A stretch of DNA of 64,000 bases from Gaeumannomyces sp. JS-464 (taxonomy: Eukaryota; Ascomycota; Sordariomycetes; Magnaporthales; Magnaporthaceae). The notes beneath the pieces are model-generated. The model was not told where the DNA came from. It did not search any database and was given only the letters and a program-made list of their open reading frames with translations. Location: NCBI GenBank assembly GCA_002197995.1, contig NGZR01000001.1, forward strand, positions 10,726,001 to 10,790,000. Direction: 5' to 3'. A program made the translations under genes and the position numbers. Shown one piece after another: positions 12,278 to 21,290 of this stretch (its first letter is position 1; each line of letters starts with the position of its first letter).

Positions 12278-12848
12278 TGTCACACGGAGGCGGTCACGCG
12301 GACGAGGATTGGGCCGATCACCCGCAGGGAATTGGTGCCCAACTCGAAGTGAGGCAACCAATGGGGCCAAGGCCGGAAAAGGAGCCCCGGATGCTTGAGC
12401 CCCCGCACGGACCACAAAGTCCCTCTATTTATTCCCTTCGTCTCCCTTGAATCCCCTCAGCAGATTCTGGCTCCTTAAGCATCTCTTGAGGCCCTGAAAG
12501 ATTATTAGCTTTCATGAAGTAATACAATTTCTTCCAAGCTGTAACAAGGAGACAATGTCGGCTTGGAAGAAATTGTATTACTTCATGAAAGCTAATAATC
12601 TTTCAGGGCCTCAAGAGATGCTTAAGGAGCCAGAATCTGCTGAGGGGATTCAAGGGAGACGAAGGGAATAAATAGAGGGACTTCATGGTCCGTGCGGTGC
12701 CCGAGTGTCCGGGGTATCTTCTCCGGCCTTGGCCCCATTGGTCGCCTCACTCTGAGTTGGGCACCAATTTCCCTGCGGGGGATCGGACCAATCCCCGTCC
12801 ACGTAACCGCCCCCGTGTGACACAAGCCGACATTGTCCCCTTGTTACA
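12278..12848 (-). mobile_element. LTR-like element family A, outer copy (inverted)
   Basis: Minus-strand copy of a small LTR-like element: plus-strand ends are TGTCACACGGAGGC at 12,278 and CCCCTTGTTACA ending 12,848. It is flanked by a perfect 5-bp duplication CTACG (12,273-12,277 and 12,849-12,853). It is split by a plus-strand copy of the same family at 12,540-12,822. TG...CA ends with a 5-bp duplication fit a solo LTR; no internal coding region is present. Related copies lie at 13,621, 15,771, 19,943, 24,349 and 57,342. Confidence 0.8.
12540..12822 (+). mobile_element. LTR-like element family A, inner nested copy
   Basis: A 283-bp element running TGTAACAAGGAGACAATGTC ... CCGTGTGACA. It is inserted in the inverted older copy with a perfect 5-bp duplication CAAGC (12,535-12,539 and 12,823-12,827). 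It contains the family core GGAGCCAGAATCTGCTGAGG and a TATA-like AATAAATAGAGGG. Together inner and outer copies form an inverted repeat with arms of roughly 260 bp and almost no loop. Confidence 0.85.
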
Positions 12849-13008
12849 CTACGTTAGCTTAGTAAGTTTAGTACTTTTCGATATGTTGCAGATTATAATC
12901 GTATTACTTTCTTTTTATTTTTTCGATTTAATCGCTGCTTAGCAGCTCTCCATATTGCATCGTAAGCAGCAACCCCCACCGCCTTTACCCAACGATTGTT
13001 CATTAACG

Positions 13009-13230
13009 TGTCACGATTGCCGTTGGGAAAAGAGGCTGGCTGCAATATACCCTAGACTTGAGGCTATCTAAAGCTAAGGAACAGGAAAGAAGAAGTGGTG
13101 CGGAGCACCGGGATTGATTGGCAGGGTTTTCCGTGCGGCCAATTGGTGCACGGGCCAACAGCCACCACGTGACCCCCGTGCCCTGGCCTCAATGGGGTGG
13201 AAGCCCGCGAGGGCCCGCCACGCCATAACA
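13009..13230 (+). mobile_element. LTR-like element family B
   Basis: A 222-bp element from TGTCACGATTGCC to CGCCATAACA. Flanks are TAACG (13,004-13,008) and TAATG (13,231-13,235), a 5-bp duplication with one C/T difference of the kind RIP makes. Other family members share the ends TGTCACGG...GCGCCAT(A/C)ACA at 25,213, 25,785, 38,939 and 39,182. No coding sequence. Confidence 0.65.
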
Positions 13231-13233
13231 TAA

Positions 13234-13403
13234 TGATGTAGGTGCACGGCGACAGGCACCCAAAGTGATTGGTGATTGTTACTTGGCTACTCTACTCAAT
13301 CGCGGGCTAGGGCGCGCGCAGGCCAAAATACTAGGGCCAGTGCATAGGCCTAGAGCTGTGGGGCACCAGTTGCCACCCACGTGACTCCAGGCCACCTTTG
13401 ACA
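13234..13403 (-). repeat. Dispersed repeat D, copy 1
   Basis: About 85 bp at 13,312-13,397 (starting GCGCGCGCAGGCCAAAATAC) appear identical in reverse complement to 21,112-21,197, and weaker similarity extends over about 150 bp. Ends resemble TG...CA small elements (TGATGTAGGTGC ... CCTTTGACACA). No clear target duplication. Confidence 0.6.
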
Positions 13404-13620
13404 CATAACGTCATTTTGTGTAACCTGTTAGATTTTTCAGCACAGTACTTATGGCATCAAATAAATTAATAGTAACTTGAATGTTACAGCCAGGGTGTTC
13501 TGCTCCTAAGGTAGGGCGCTTCAGGGGTTGACTGGACAGTACACTGGTGATTGTTGTGGCGCGGCGCGCCCTCACGGGCTGGCCCCAATTACCAGCTACG
13601 TCACGTGACAGCGTGCCTCA

Positions 13621-13877
13621 TGTCACACGGAGGCGATCACGTGCCACGCGGGGACCTCCGAACCCTACGGGGAGCCCCGTAGTGGGGACGCACGGGGGCC
13701 GCGGAAGCCGAAGTCCTGGATTGATGCCTAAAAAGGTCCTAGAGGCCCGACGACGGGGACAGAGGCCGCATATACCTTGTAACTACGTACCTCGCACAAG
13801 CTAGTTCTGGCCCTATATCAAGGGACCCTCCTGGCTAAGAGATCTTCGAGGGATTCCTACATTGTCCCCTTGTTACA
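13621..13877 (-). mobile_element. LTR-like element family A, divergent copy
   Basis: The ends match family A (TGTCACACGGAGGC at 13,621; ATTGTCCCCTTGTTACA ending 13,877), but the middle is diverged and lacks the usual core. Flanking pentamers CCTCA and GGATC do not match, so the insertion may have been rearranged. Just beyond its end, 13,878-14,010 has a coding-like frame (DPNETFVDIRRVAEAG) that I cannot assign. Confidence 0.5.
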
Positions 13878-14533
13878 GGATCCCAACGAGACTTTTGTGG
13901 ATATCCGGCGCGTTGCAGAGGCAGGGGGCAAATTGAGGAGGCAAATGATACAGCATCAGAAAGAGCGTCAAATTCTGATCAGGAATCTATATACAGTTGT
14001 ATCGAGGTTAGTTAAATAGAGGTAGAAATCTGCAGTTGAATGCGCTAGGTTTGGTGTTAATCGGATCTCCTTTGGTGGACGGACTGTGGGGGTGGACGGA
14101 CAGGGGGTGCCCTGACTTACTATGCGAAGACAGCCGAGCCTCTCCAGAAACGCAAGGTCCTTTTACTCGCAGAGGGCCGCAAGCAAGGCAAGACAGAGGG
14201 AGGTCAGCGTCAGCACTACGCCAGAACTACCAAGTTCACTCCGACTACCAACGAGCTCAAGTCCTTCAATGACCTATAGGAGCACATCTGCAAGCACATA
14301 AGGCTCTGTTCAAAATGCAACAACAGGCCTCCGCACCATGGCCCGTCAACATTTCGGGTTTGCGAAGCGAAGCTGGTCCATAATCGTTGAATACTTCTCT
14401 TTTTATTTTATTTTTATTTTTATTTTTGGGGTTTTTATGTTTCCCCCTTTTTTTTTCACCTCATTTTGCGCCGCCGGACGCCTTTTGTGGCGTTTGGAAT
14501 AGCCACTTTTGCCCTTAGTCTCTGGCATAGTAA
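13878..14533. other. Gene or transposon fragments, unassigned
   Basis: Two coding-like fragments on the plus strand (about 13,880-14,010 and 14,100-14,275) show charged, helical composition but no start, domain or conserved motif. They could be remains of one decayed gene or of a transposon. A T-rich stretch with TTTTATTTTTATTTTTATT lies at 14,400-14,455. Confidence 0.25.
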
Positions 14534-15368
14534 GGGCGTGTTCGCCCCAACGATGGTTTTTTGTTTTTTGCATACTATTTTTGCCAACCGCTTGAGAAAC
14601 CGTTTGTGGATCCGAGGCACCCCGGCCTCGGCCCATATAAAATCCCTAGTAAAAATCGCGTTTGACCCGCTAGAAGTACCATTTTGGCCAGGCCAACGAG
14701 TCGGGCGGATGGAGGCCCTGGAAGCGAGTGGCGGCATAAAGGGCTTGGGGGCAACCCCAGAGTTTAGGGGTAACCCCGGGCTAGGGATATATAAAATGGG
14801 CGCGCCTTCGCCTTGCCGCAATAGCCAAAGTCCTCCTTTCCTTTTTTTTTCCCAGCCGCCCCCAGTTGCGCTTAAGGCCCAGCACGGGGCCGGAAAGGGC
14901 GCCGGAGGCGGCCCCGGTACCTCCAGGGCTTATATAGCCTTGAAAGGATCGGAAAAACCTTGCAAATTGTCGGCCTTCGGGGCGTTTAAAAAGCGGCTGG
15001 AACCCCTAGCGTAATTTGAATGGCTGGAAGGGAAGGGAAGGGAAGGGAAGGGAAGGGAAGGGAAGGGAAGGGAAGAGAAGGGAAGGGAAGAGGAGGGAGG
15101 GAAGGGGAGGCGCATGAATACAGCCCGATTTTTCTATTTTAAGCGCCGGAAGGTAGTGTGAATAGCTTCTATTTTGATCGTTTTAGCCGTTTGTGCTGTT
15201 GCATTTGACGGATGGACGTTCCCTGCCTGGCGGGGATGTGAAACGAGGGCAAAAAGATACATGATCTGCCACAGGGCTACCCCGGCAACTGTCTCCACTT
15301 AGAAAAAAACATGCAAAAACAACAGGGGGGGTCAAAAAACCAAAAACACCGTACGGGCGAACACGCCC
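14534..15368. mobile_element. Harbinger-type MITE M1 (835 bp)
   Basis: The terminal inverted repeats are GGGCGTGTTCGCCC at 14,534 and its complement ending 15,368, flanked by TAA on both sides (14,531-14,533; 15,369-15,371). Inside the left end CATACTATTTTTGCCAACCG is shared with the right end of the full Harbinger element at 51,591-55,544 and with MITE M2, so it is a non-autonomous relative. It contains a (GGGAA)n microsatellite. The 182-codon open frame spanning it is not a gene. Confidence 0.85.
15025..15112 (+). repeat. (GGGAA)n microsatellite
   Basis: About a dozen near-perfect GGGAA units inside MITE M1, decaying into GGGAGG near the right end. Confidence 0.9.
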
Positions 15369-15694
15369 TAATATTCATCAATCACAATTCACACCTATTT
15401 TCGCCTCCATGTATTTACGCATTAACCAAGTGTGTCACGGCCATTAGGGCCCATAACGTGCACGTGCAGGGCAGAGCGAATAGAGAATGAACTTTTAATT
15501 CCCTTCCTGTCAGAGCGGTTGCAGGGCAAAGAGCGTGGGGCAAGTGAAGGCATAAAAGGGAGATGTCTTTTCTCTATTTAGGGCCTGGAGGGCGGGCCCT
15601 CCTGCAGTCACGTGAAGTGACATAGCTATGGCTCTCTCGTTGTCAGACCCTCTCGTAACGCTCCCCCTTTCCCTCCTCCACTCCACCCCACTGT

Positions 15695-15770
15695 CACGAT
15701 GGCCAGGCGGTCAGAGAGGCGATGCTGCAATTTACCACGAAGTTGATATGGCCATCGAAAGCTAAGGAAC
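15695..15770 (+). repeat. Truncated family B element
   Basis: TGTCACGATGGCCAGGCGG begins a piece that aligns with 13,009-13,075 (ATGCTGCAATTTACC, then AAAGCTAAGGAAC) and stops exactly where the family A element at 15,771 starts. The matching downstream part is missing, so this is either a deletion at the insertion or a recombined junction. Confidence 0.5.
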
Positions 15771-16053
15771 TGTAACAAGGGGACAATGTCGGCTTTGAAG
15801 ATTGTATTGCTTCAAGATCGCTAATAATCTTTCTTGGCCTCAAGAGATGCTTAAGGAGCCAGAATCTGCTGAGGGAATCCTGGGGAAGGGACAGGAATAA
15901 ATAGAGGGGCCTGTGGCCCGTGCAGGGTCCAAGCGTCCGCGGGTACCATTCCCGGGCCGTTGGCCCGATTGGTAACCTTGCCCCGCTGATGGCGCTTATC
16001 TCCTGCGGGCAATCGTCCCAATCACCAACAACCGTGATCGCCTCCGTGTGACA
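15771..16053 (+). mobile_element. LTR-like element family A
   Basis: A 283-bp copy from TGTAACAAGGGGACAATGTC to CCGTGTGACA with the family core GGAGCCAGAATCTGCTGAGG and AATAAATAGAGGG. Flanking pentamers (GGAAC, TAAGC) do not match, so one side has been altered. It abuts the gene for a small secreted protein on the opposite strand. Confidence 0.75.
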
Positions 16054-16124
16054 TAAGCCAAAAAGGGCCGGTATTTGTAGTGCTTTCTACGGTGTAGATA
16101 GCACGGGCAGCTCGCTCTCATCGT

Positions 16125-16447
16125 TTAGCAGACGCAGTAGGGGGAATTGGTTCCGAACTGGCAGCATCCGGGACCGCCGCAGTTCGCGCTCACCCGCCAT
16201 CTGCCGGTACTATCGCAGATGATGATTGAGCTCCACCCCAGTCCCCTCCGCTCCCGCACCCCCAATCTCCATACTTGCAATCCGCGACCAGTGCCTGGCT
16301 GGCCACGACCGTGGCGTTGGTAGCAGCGGCCTCTTTGCGTTGCTCGATTGAAGCGGTCACCGTGGTGGCCGATTCAAAGCCACGGAAAGCGGCGGCGTGG
16401 GCCGCGGTGGCGGAAAGGAGTGTGGCAGTGACGGCGGAGAAGCGCAT
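16125..16447 (-). CDS. Small secreted cysteine-rich protein, two exons
   Basis: The ATG at 16,447 follows a good context (CAGCCATGC). The first residues MRFSAVTATLLSATAAHA form a clear signal peptide. Exon 1 is 16,447-16,260. I infer a 59-nt intron at 16,259-16,201 (GTGCGG ... CGGCAG) because without it the frame stops at 16,190 and misses a cysteine-rich end in the next frame. Exon 2, 16,200-16,125, encodes NCGGPGCCQFGTNSPYCVC and ends at TAA. The product is about 87 aa with six or more Cys in the last third, like secreted fungal effectors or defence-type peptides. The donor is not the best consensus, so the splice needs transcript proof. Family unknown. Confidence 0.6.
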
Positions 16448-17016
16448 GGCTGCTGGTGGATCGGGGCGTAAAAAAGGAGGGTGGTACATATTGAAGTGAT
16501 GATTCGAATGTCCTTTTGTATGTAGCTGTAGCTTTTTGTGGTTTACTGATAGGATTGAATGCATTCGGCAGTTTAGAGGGGAGGACCCGCTCCTTTTTTT
16601 ATATGCATCGGAGCCGACTCCGCGTCCTTGACAACTTGGTGGTGGCCGTCGCTACGGGCCTAAGCCTCACCAACGGCCCAGTTGTCCCCACTGCCACCTG
16701 TTAAGCAAAAACGCAAGCTTCGAATCGTGTAGTTTGCGACTGTTTCACTTTCTGGCTAACCCTTTCGGCCCCGAACTTAGAAGGCCGGAAGTGGCTTTAA
16801 AAGGGCCATAAGCGGTGCTGTAACCCCTCGTATACGAGCCTTTGTCCTGCCGAACACTAGGTTTTCTTCGCCTCATTTCTGCTCCAGACATCGGAAAGGC
16901 AATTAAGTTAACCACCTATATTCCTACCTCCCCCTTTTCCGTACAACGATCCTGTATACTAAACGTCCAAATTTTTACAGTCAAAGAAAACTTGAAACCT
17001 AGAAGGTTAAACGACA
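16448..17016. other. Intergenic, no gene recognised
   Basis: Upstream region of the minus-strand secreted gene and of the plus-strand ORF at 17,017. Short open frames on both strands have no recognisable features. Confidence 0.3.
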
Positions 17017-17313
17017 ATGCCAACAATGGCCTACCGCTTTATTAACATCCTCCTCGCCCTGGCGGGCTTGCCCACATTGACTTTCTGCGCCGCCGCCCCA
17101 CTCCAGCACCAAACGCCCTGTGGCAAAATCGATGTCGTCGCCATTGACGGCCTCGTAGTCAATATGATCGAAGCCGTTCACGCTACTCTGTGGCCTACAA
17201 TAATTGAAATCCACATCATTTTCGCCTTCTTCGCTTTAAGCATACTCGCAGGCGTTCTGTATTGCCTTACCGCATGCCTATGGCTTTCAAACTTTCGACG
17301 GGCTTTCTCTTGA
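17017..17313 (+). CDS. Small hydrophobic secreted or membrane protein, hypothetical
   Basis: A 98-aa open frame with coding-like codon use (many GCC, CTC, GTC). A second Met at residue 4 begins MAYRFINILLALAGLPTLTF, a probable signal peptide or membrane anchor. After a polar middle with one Cys, a second hydrophobic segment (IIFAFFALSILAGVLYCLTA) near the C-terminus suggests a membrane helix. No family is recognised. The first ATG lies in ACAATGCC, close to fungal consensus. It could be a small membrane protein or a chance ORF. Confidence 0.4.
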   Translation: MPTMAYRFINILLALAGLPTLTFCAAAPLQHQTPCGKIDVVAIDGLVVNMIEAVHATLWPTIIEIHIIFAFFALSILAGVLYCLTACLWLSNFRRAFS

Positions 17314-17384
17314 ACCTAACCTCCTAATTATTAAAATGGTAGGTGATTCTAAATGCGAAACTTCTATATATTAAATATGTAACG

Positions 17385-17460
17385 TGGTTCATCAGTGAGT
17401 GACGCATATCAGCGAATGACGCGTTTTCCATCGCGACTCGCGTCTCCCACTTCCAACCTC
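17385..17460. repeat. MITE-end-like sequence
   Basis: AACGTGGTTCATCAGTGAGTGACGC near 17,382-17,406 resembles AACGTAGTTCATCACCGAGTGGCGC at 25,040-25,064. This looks like the end of a small DNA element family, but only one end is visible at each site. Confidence 0.35.
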
Positions 17461-17489
17461 AATTGCTCAACAACCACAAATGGCATCCA

Positions 17490-17760
17490 CTGATCAGCCT
17501 TGTGCTCTGTTGTGATCAGCTTATCCCCGACTGATCACAACTGATCACCTTTAACTCCGATGTTACGTGACCTCCTGACACCCAAGCGCCTGCGGGTTAA
17601 GACCCTTCTTTGGGGCCCGTTCCTGGCCTCGCTTCCCTGGGCCGTGGTGCGGTCGTAACAATGGGGCCCCATAGTAAAAAAGTGGTTGATCAGGGGGGTG
17701 GTTAATCAGGGGGTGGTTAATCAGGGGGGTGGTTAATCAGGGGGGTGGTTGATCAGGGGT
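17490..17760 (+). repeat. TGATCA-rich block with 16-17 bp tandem repeats
   Basis: Four TGATCA palindromes lie within 17,490-17,550. At 17,682-17,760 five tandem units of GTGGTTGATCAGGGGG occur, three of them carrying TTAATCAG in place of TTGATCAG (G-to-A, RIP-like). No gene is present. It may be subterminal binding-site repeats of a decayed DNA transposon or a protein-binding array. Confidence 0.7.
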
Positions 17761-17989
17761 GCCCCGACTTAATGTCGGATGAAGATTAGGGCTATTACCA
17801 GCCTAAAAGAAGTTTACAACCACATTTGAAAAGCTTGAAATTGTTAATTTATGCCTCTCGCAAAACTCCCGGTCTTTCACTTTTCTTACTCACAGATCTG
17901 CTTATTTGCCGCCCTTGCCAACTCTGGTACATAACTTCGCCCTTTGTTATCCATATCACTTTTCCTATTGCAGCGCCAATTTAAATTCA

Positions 17990-18300
17990 AAGCTATTACG
18001 GCCATGTTACCTAACAGGGATATATCTTATACCGCCGACCCTCCGCAAAAGGAAACAGGAACTGTATTTGTGTACATTAACGAATCGAATTTTCGAATGC
18101 ACCGCCAAAACATATGCGCCGAGATGTACAAACGGGACGCTAACCAGGACACTCATTGGCCTTTCAACGCTGGCCTCATGCGGATCTCCTACTAAAAAAG
18201 TCTGGTTTAAGCGATAACGAGCAACCTTTAAGACCAAAATTAAATGGTACGGATGTATCATCGATCGTGGTAAAGCATTTGAAAGGACCTCCTGCGTGGA
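17990..18300 (+). pseudogene. NYN-domain-like gene remnant
   Basis: A frame at 18,000-18,195 encodes GTVFVYINESNFRMHRQN, then a stretch with WPFNAG, resembling the first strand of NYN-type PIN-like nucleases, where a V-(D/N)-x-S-N motif holds a catalytic acid. The usual first Asp appears as Asn here. The frame stops at 18,193 and downstream codons carry several stops. The identification rests on one motif, so it is tentative. Confidence 0.3.
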
Positions 18301-19198
18301 ACTTATGTTGGATGTAGTCGAGGAATCAGCCGGTGCTTACTATACCGCACCCCGGCGTTTTTTATTATCGTTCCAGGCGATAGCTGCGTCCCCAAAACCA
18401 TACAATGTGTCGCGGATAAGGGGCTGCCGCTGCACATTTGGATTTGGAAGAACAGCTTTGTCGGAGCGATTATTAGGAGGATCCAGATATTAACCGGACT
18501 CGTTAAAAGTGCACTACCTGGACCCCTATTCGAGGTTGGGGGTTTTCCCCGTACCAATGCTAACGAGGGACCTATAAGTGGGTAAAACGGGTAACGGGCT
18601 TATTTCACGCTTTACGGAAGCGCGGCATTTACGGCGGAAAAAGCCGTGTACAATCGTTAAATGGTTGCAAAATGTTTTTTCCTGCGTCCATAACCCTTTA
18701 GCGTAAAAACCCGGCTCTTAAATTTAAGGGCCTGTACGATACTAATTGTTTTTGGTTTTTTGACCCTGGGCCGGTTTTTTAACCTTATTTAAGCTTATTT
18801 ATCGACGTGGAGACAACGCCCGGGGGGCCCTGTGCCCGTTCATGTATATTTGGGCCTGCTTTTCGGTGGATTTACATCCACGGGCACAGGGCAACGTCGT
18901 TCTATAAAAAACAAAAGGCATAGACGCTTAAAATAGAAGCTATTCCTAAAAATAACAGCAACCCGTGCAAAGTCCTGATCGAGGGTGAAAACAGGCCTGA
19001 ATAGCCTCACTTTGCAGTGGATCCAGAAGGCCCCTGGGGCCGGCTGTAGGCTCATTTGAAAGCTCAAAGCCTAGAGGTTCTCGTAGTATATAAGGGGAAG
19101 CCTCTGGCAGGCTAGATTCAAGTACAGCAGAGACCAATCCGGCCTATCTTTACTACCTACAACCGACTTTGTTACCTACCAACCCTACTTTTGGGGCC

Positions 19199-20752
19199 AT
19201 GCCCTGTTAACCCTCCCTCCGTTTCCGGCGCCGGCGCCGGGAGGGCCTGAATCGGGCCCAATCTCTGCCTCCCTCGTCCCCCCCGCCTTATAACGAGGAC
19301 GAGGAGGATCCCCCAGCCACCTATATCACGTTGGGGACTCCGGCAGCCTCGTTATAGGGCCGGGAAAACGACGATATCGACGACTTTTGCGACGACTTTG
19401 ACTCGCCGGCAGCGTCCTTTCCGGTCTCCCGTGCACCCTCTAAGACCCCCTCCCTTGTGCCGGCCACCCAAACAACCCAGGCGACCTTTAAGGGGGCCTC
19501 CCAGGCCTCCCAGGAGGCCGGCAGACGTACTGATTGGACCGCCGATCAGCTCTTGGCCTTCCTCGAGAGCCTCGCGGAGTCCGGCCGCCAAGGGAAAATG
19601 AATCCGGCGATCGCTTCCTGGCTTTCCAAGTGCCTCAAGACGGCCGCTGAGGCCCTGGCTGATCGTTGGCCCTCTATCCGGTGGTCAGAGAGGGTTAGAA
19701 ACAAGTACAACAGTCTTAGAGGGCAGTACAGGGACTGGCTAGATTTCGGGAAAAGGTTAGGGGTTACCGTTGATCCAGTTACGGGATTTTACCTCGCCAG
19801 CGAGCACGCCTGGCAGGCGTTTTTTGCGGTCCGGCCTAACGCCCGTTGGATGCGCAAAAGGGCTCTTTTTCGTCCGGACCTTTACGAGGCCGCTTTTGCA
19901 GCTAATTGGGCGACAGGGGAACAGATCGCCACGGCCGCCTAATGTCACAAGGGTGCAATGCAGGCTTGAGAGGGTTGGTCTCTATTATGAAAGCTAATAA
20001 TCTTTCATGGCCTCAAGAGATGCTTAAGGAGCCAGAATCTGCTGAGGGGGGTTCATGGAGGATGCAGGGATTAAATAGCCCGATCCTTGTGGCCCGTGCG
20101 GAGTGTTCGCCCACTTACGCCCCCGCCGTTGGCCCGATTGGTAGCCCCATCTGGTTGACTGGCTCCATTGCTCCGGCGCCTACTTCCTGCAGGCGCTCGG
20201 TCCTTCGGGCCTTTGTGAGGCTATTCCCGAGAGTCAAGGATGCCTCCGTGTGACACCTAACGCCTGGCAGAGGAGAAAAGCGACGACGAGGGTCCCGCAC
20301 GTCAGCCGGCCAAAAGAGGGCCCGGAAGACGACCCTTTGGCAGGGCCGGGCACCTAACGGTAGCGAAAGCCCAACTACACGTCGGGGACCGCCTCTTTAA
20401 GGCTGCACAAACGTTGGCCCGAGCCGGATCAAGGACCGATTGGGACTTAACCCCTCCAAGTAGGAGGTTTTCCCAAGCCTTCCGGACGCCCTTTAGGCAC
20501 TGGTTAAGGCACGAGCTTTGGATCCAGGCCGCTAGGGAACTACGGAAGTACCCGTGGGATAGCCTGTCGGGCCGGATTAAGCGGCAGTTAATCCGGACCT
20601 TTAAATCCGACGAATCGATGGCTCACTGGTGGTTGACCGACGAGGAAAACAGAGATTTGATAGTTGATTTGGTGCAAAACGACGGACGGGTTTTTGTGAT
20701 CGAGGCGGTTCGAATGAGGGTATTTTCGTACTTAAAGGTCCTGTTTTGCTAA
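19199..20752 (+). pseudogene. Harbinger Myb/SANT-like DNA-binding protein (interrupted)
   Basis: This is the second ORF typical of PIF/Harbinger elements, a Myb/trihelix-like protein that helps the transposase find the ends. The likely ATG is at 19,199. The SANT-like helix shows RTDWTADQLLAFLESLAES, followed by W residues spaced as in Myb repeats (ALADRWPSIRW). The frame is open from 19,457 to 19,942, where an LTR-like element interrupts it. It resumes after 20,260 and runs open from 20,414 to 20,752. At least two upstream stops (TAA at codon 4, TAG near 19,355) look like C-to-T changes. Confidence 0.7.
19943..20255 (+). mobile_element. LTR-like element family A, in Harbinger copy 1
   Basis: A 313-bp element, TGTCACAAGGGTGCAATGC to CCTCCGTGTGACA, with a perfect 5-bp duplication CCTAA (19,938-19,942; 20,256-20,260). 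The homologous site in the other Harbinger copy (about 52,800, GCCGCCCAACGC) is empty, which fixes the exact boundaries and proves insertion. Confidence 0.92.
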
Positions 20753-21107
20753 AGTTATTAGGGAGTGTTGTTGTCAGCTTTGCCCTTGGACGTCGGGGAG
20801 GTTTAGCACGGGAATCAGCATTGGGCAGGTTACCATATGCACCACCACTCGCTTTTAGATAGATGAAAACAGCGTTAATCGCGCCGCGGGTTACGGCATT
20901 CAATTGGCCTTGAAAAGGCGATCAAAATGCACCAAGTCACGACTTGAACAGACACCGGAATCATCGCAAAAAAAAAGACGGAAGTTGGCCGGCAAAGCTT
21001 AACGAGTGCCACCCCCTTGTTATAATCCCCGCCTGGATCCAGTTAATATCTCGGCTAATCCATTGCCACCGCATTTATTACTTAAATAAGTAACGTTTAT
21101 TGTTAGA

Positions 21108-21290
21108 GGTGGCCTGGAGTCACGTGGGTGGCAACTGGTGCCCCACAGCTCTAGGCCTATGCACTGGCCCTAGTATTTTGGCCTGCGCGCGCTCCTAGCG
21201 CGATCCAGTAAAGTAGAAAGAAAAGCAACAGTAACAAATCACTTTGGGTGCCTGTCGTCGCGCACCTCCATCACAAACGCTTAAAACGGT
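21108..21290 (+). repeat. Dispersed repeat D, copy 2
   Basis: Reverse-complement partner of 13,234-13,403; about 85 bp appear identical. It sits directly at the break point of Harbinger copy 1 and probably caused or marks the truncation. Confidence 0.6.

Larger units (their letters stand above)
18728..21107 (+). mobile_element. PIF/Harbinger transposon, left-half copy
   Basis: The left end GGGCCTGTACGATACTAATT at 18,728 matches the left end of the complete copy at 51,591, and the two stay collinear to about 21,100, where this copy breaks at repeat D. It carries the Myb/SANT-like ORF but not the transposase. It is interrupted by an LTR-like element at 19,943-20,255. Many codons that are stops in the other copy are intact here (for example TGG at about 19,670), so it is the less mutated copy of the shared part. 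Confidence 0.85.

Noticed and set aside
14466..15014. Plus-strand 182-codon open frame
   Set aside because: It lies across MITE M1, follows its GC-rich interior and terminal repeat, and has no domain; treated as chance.
19352..19591. Minus-strand frame opposite the Myb-like ORF
   Set aside because: Antisense of GC-rich codons of the Harbinger protein; no independent evidence.
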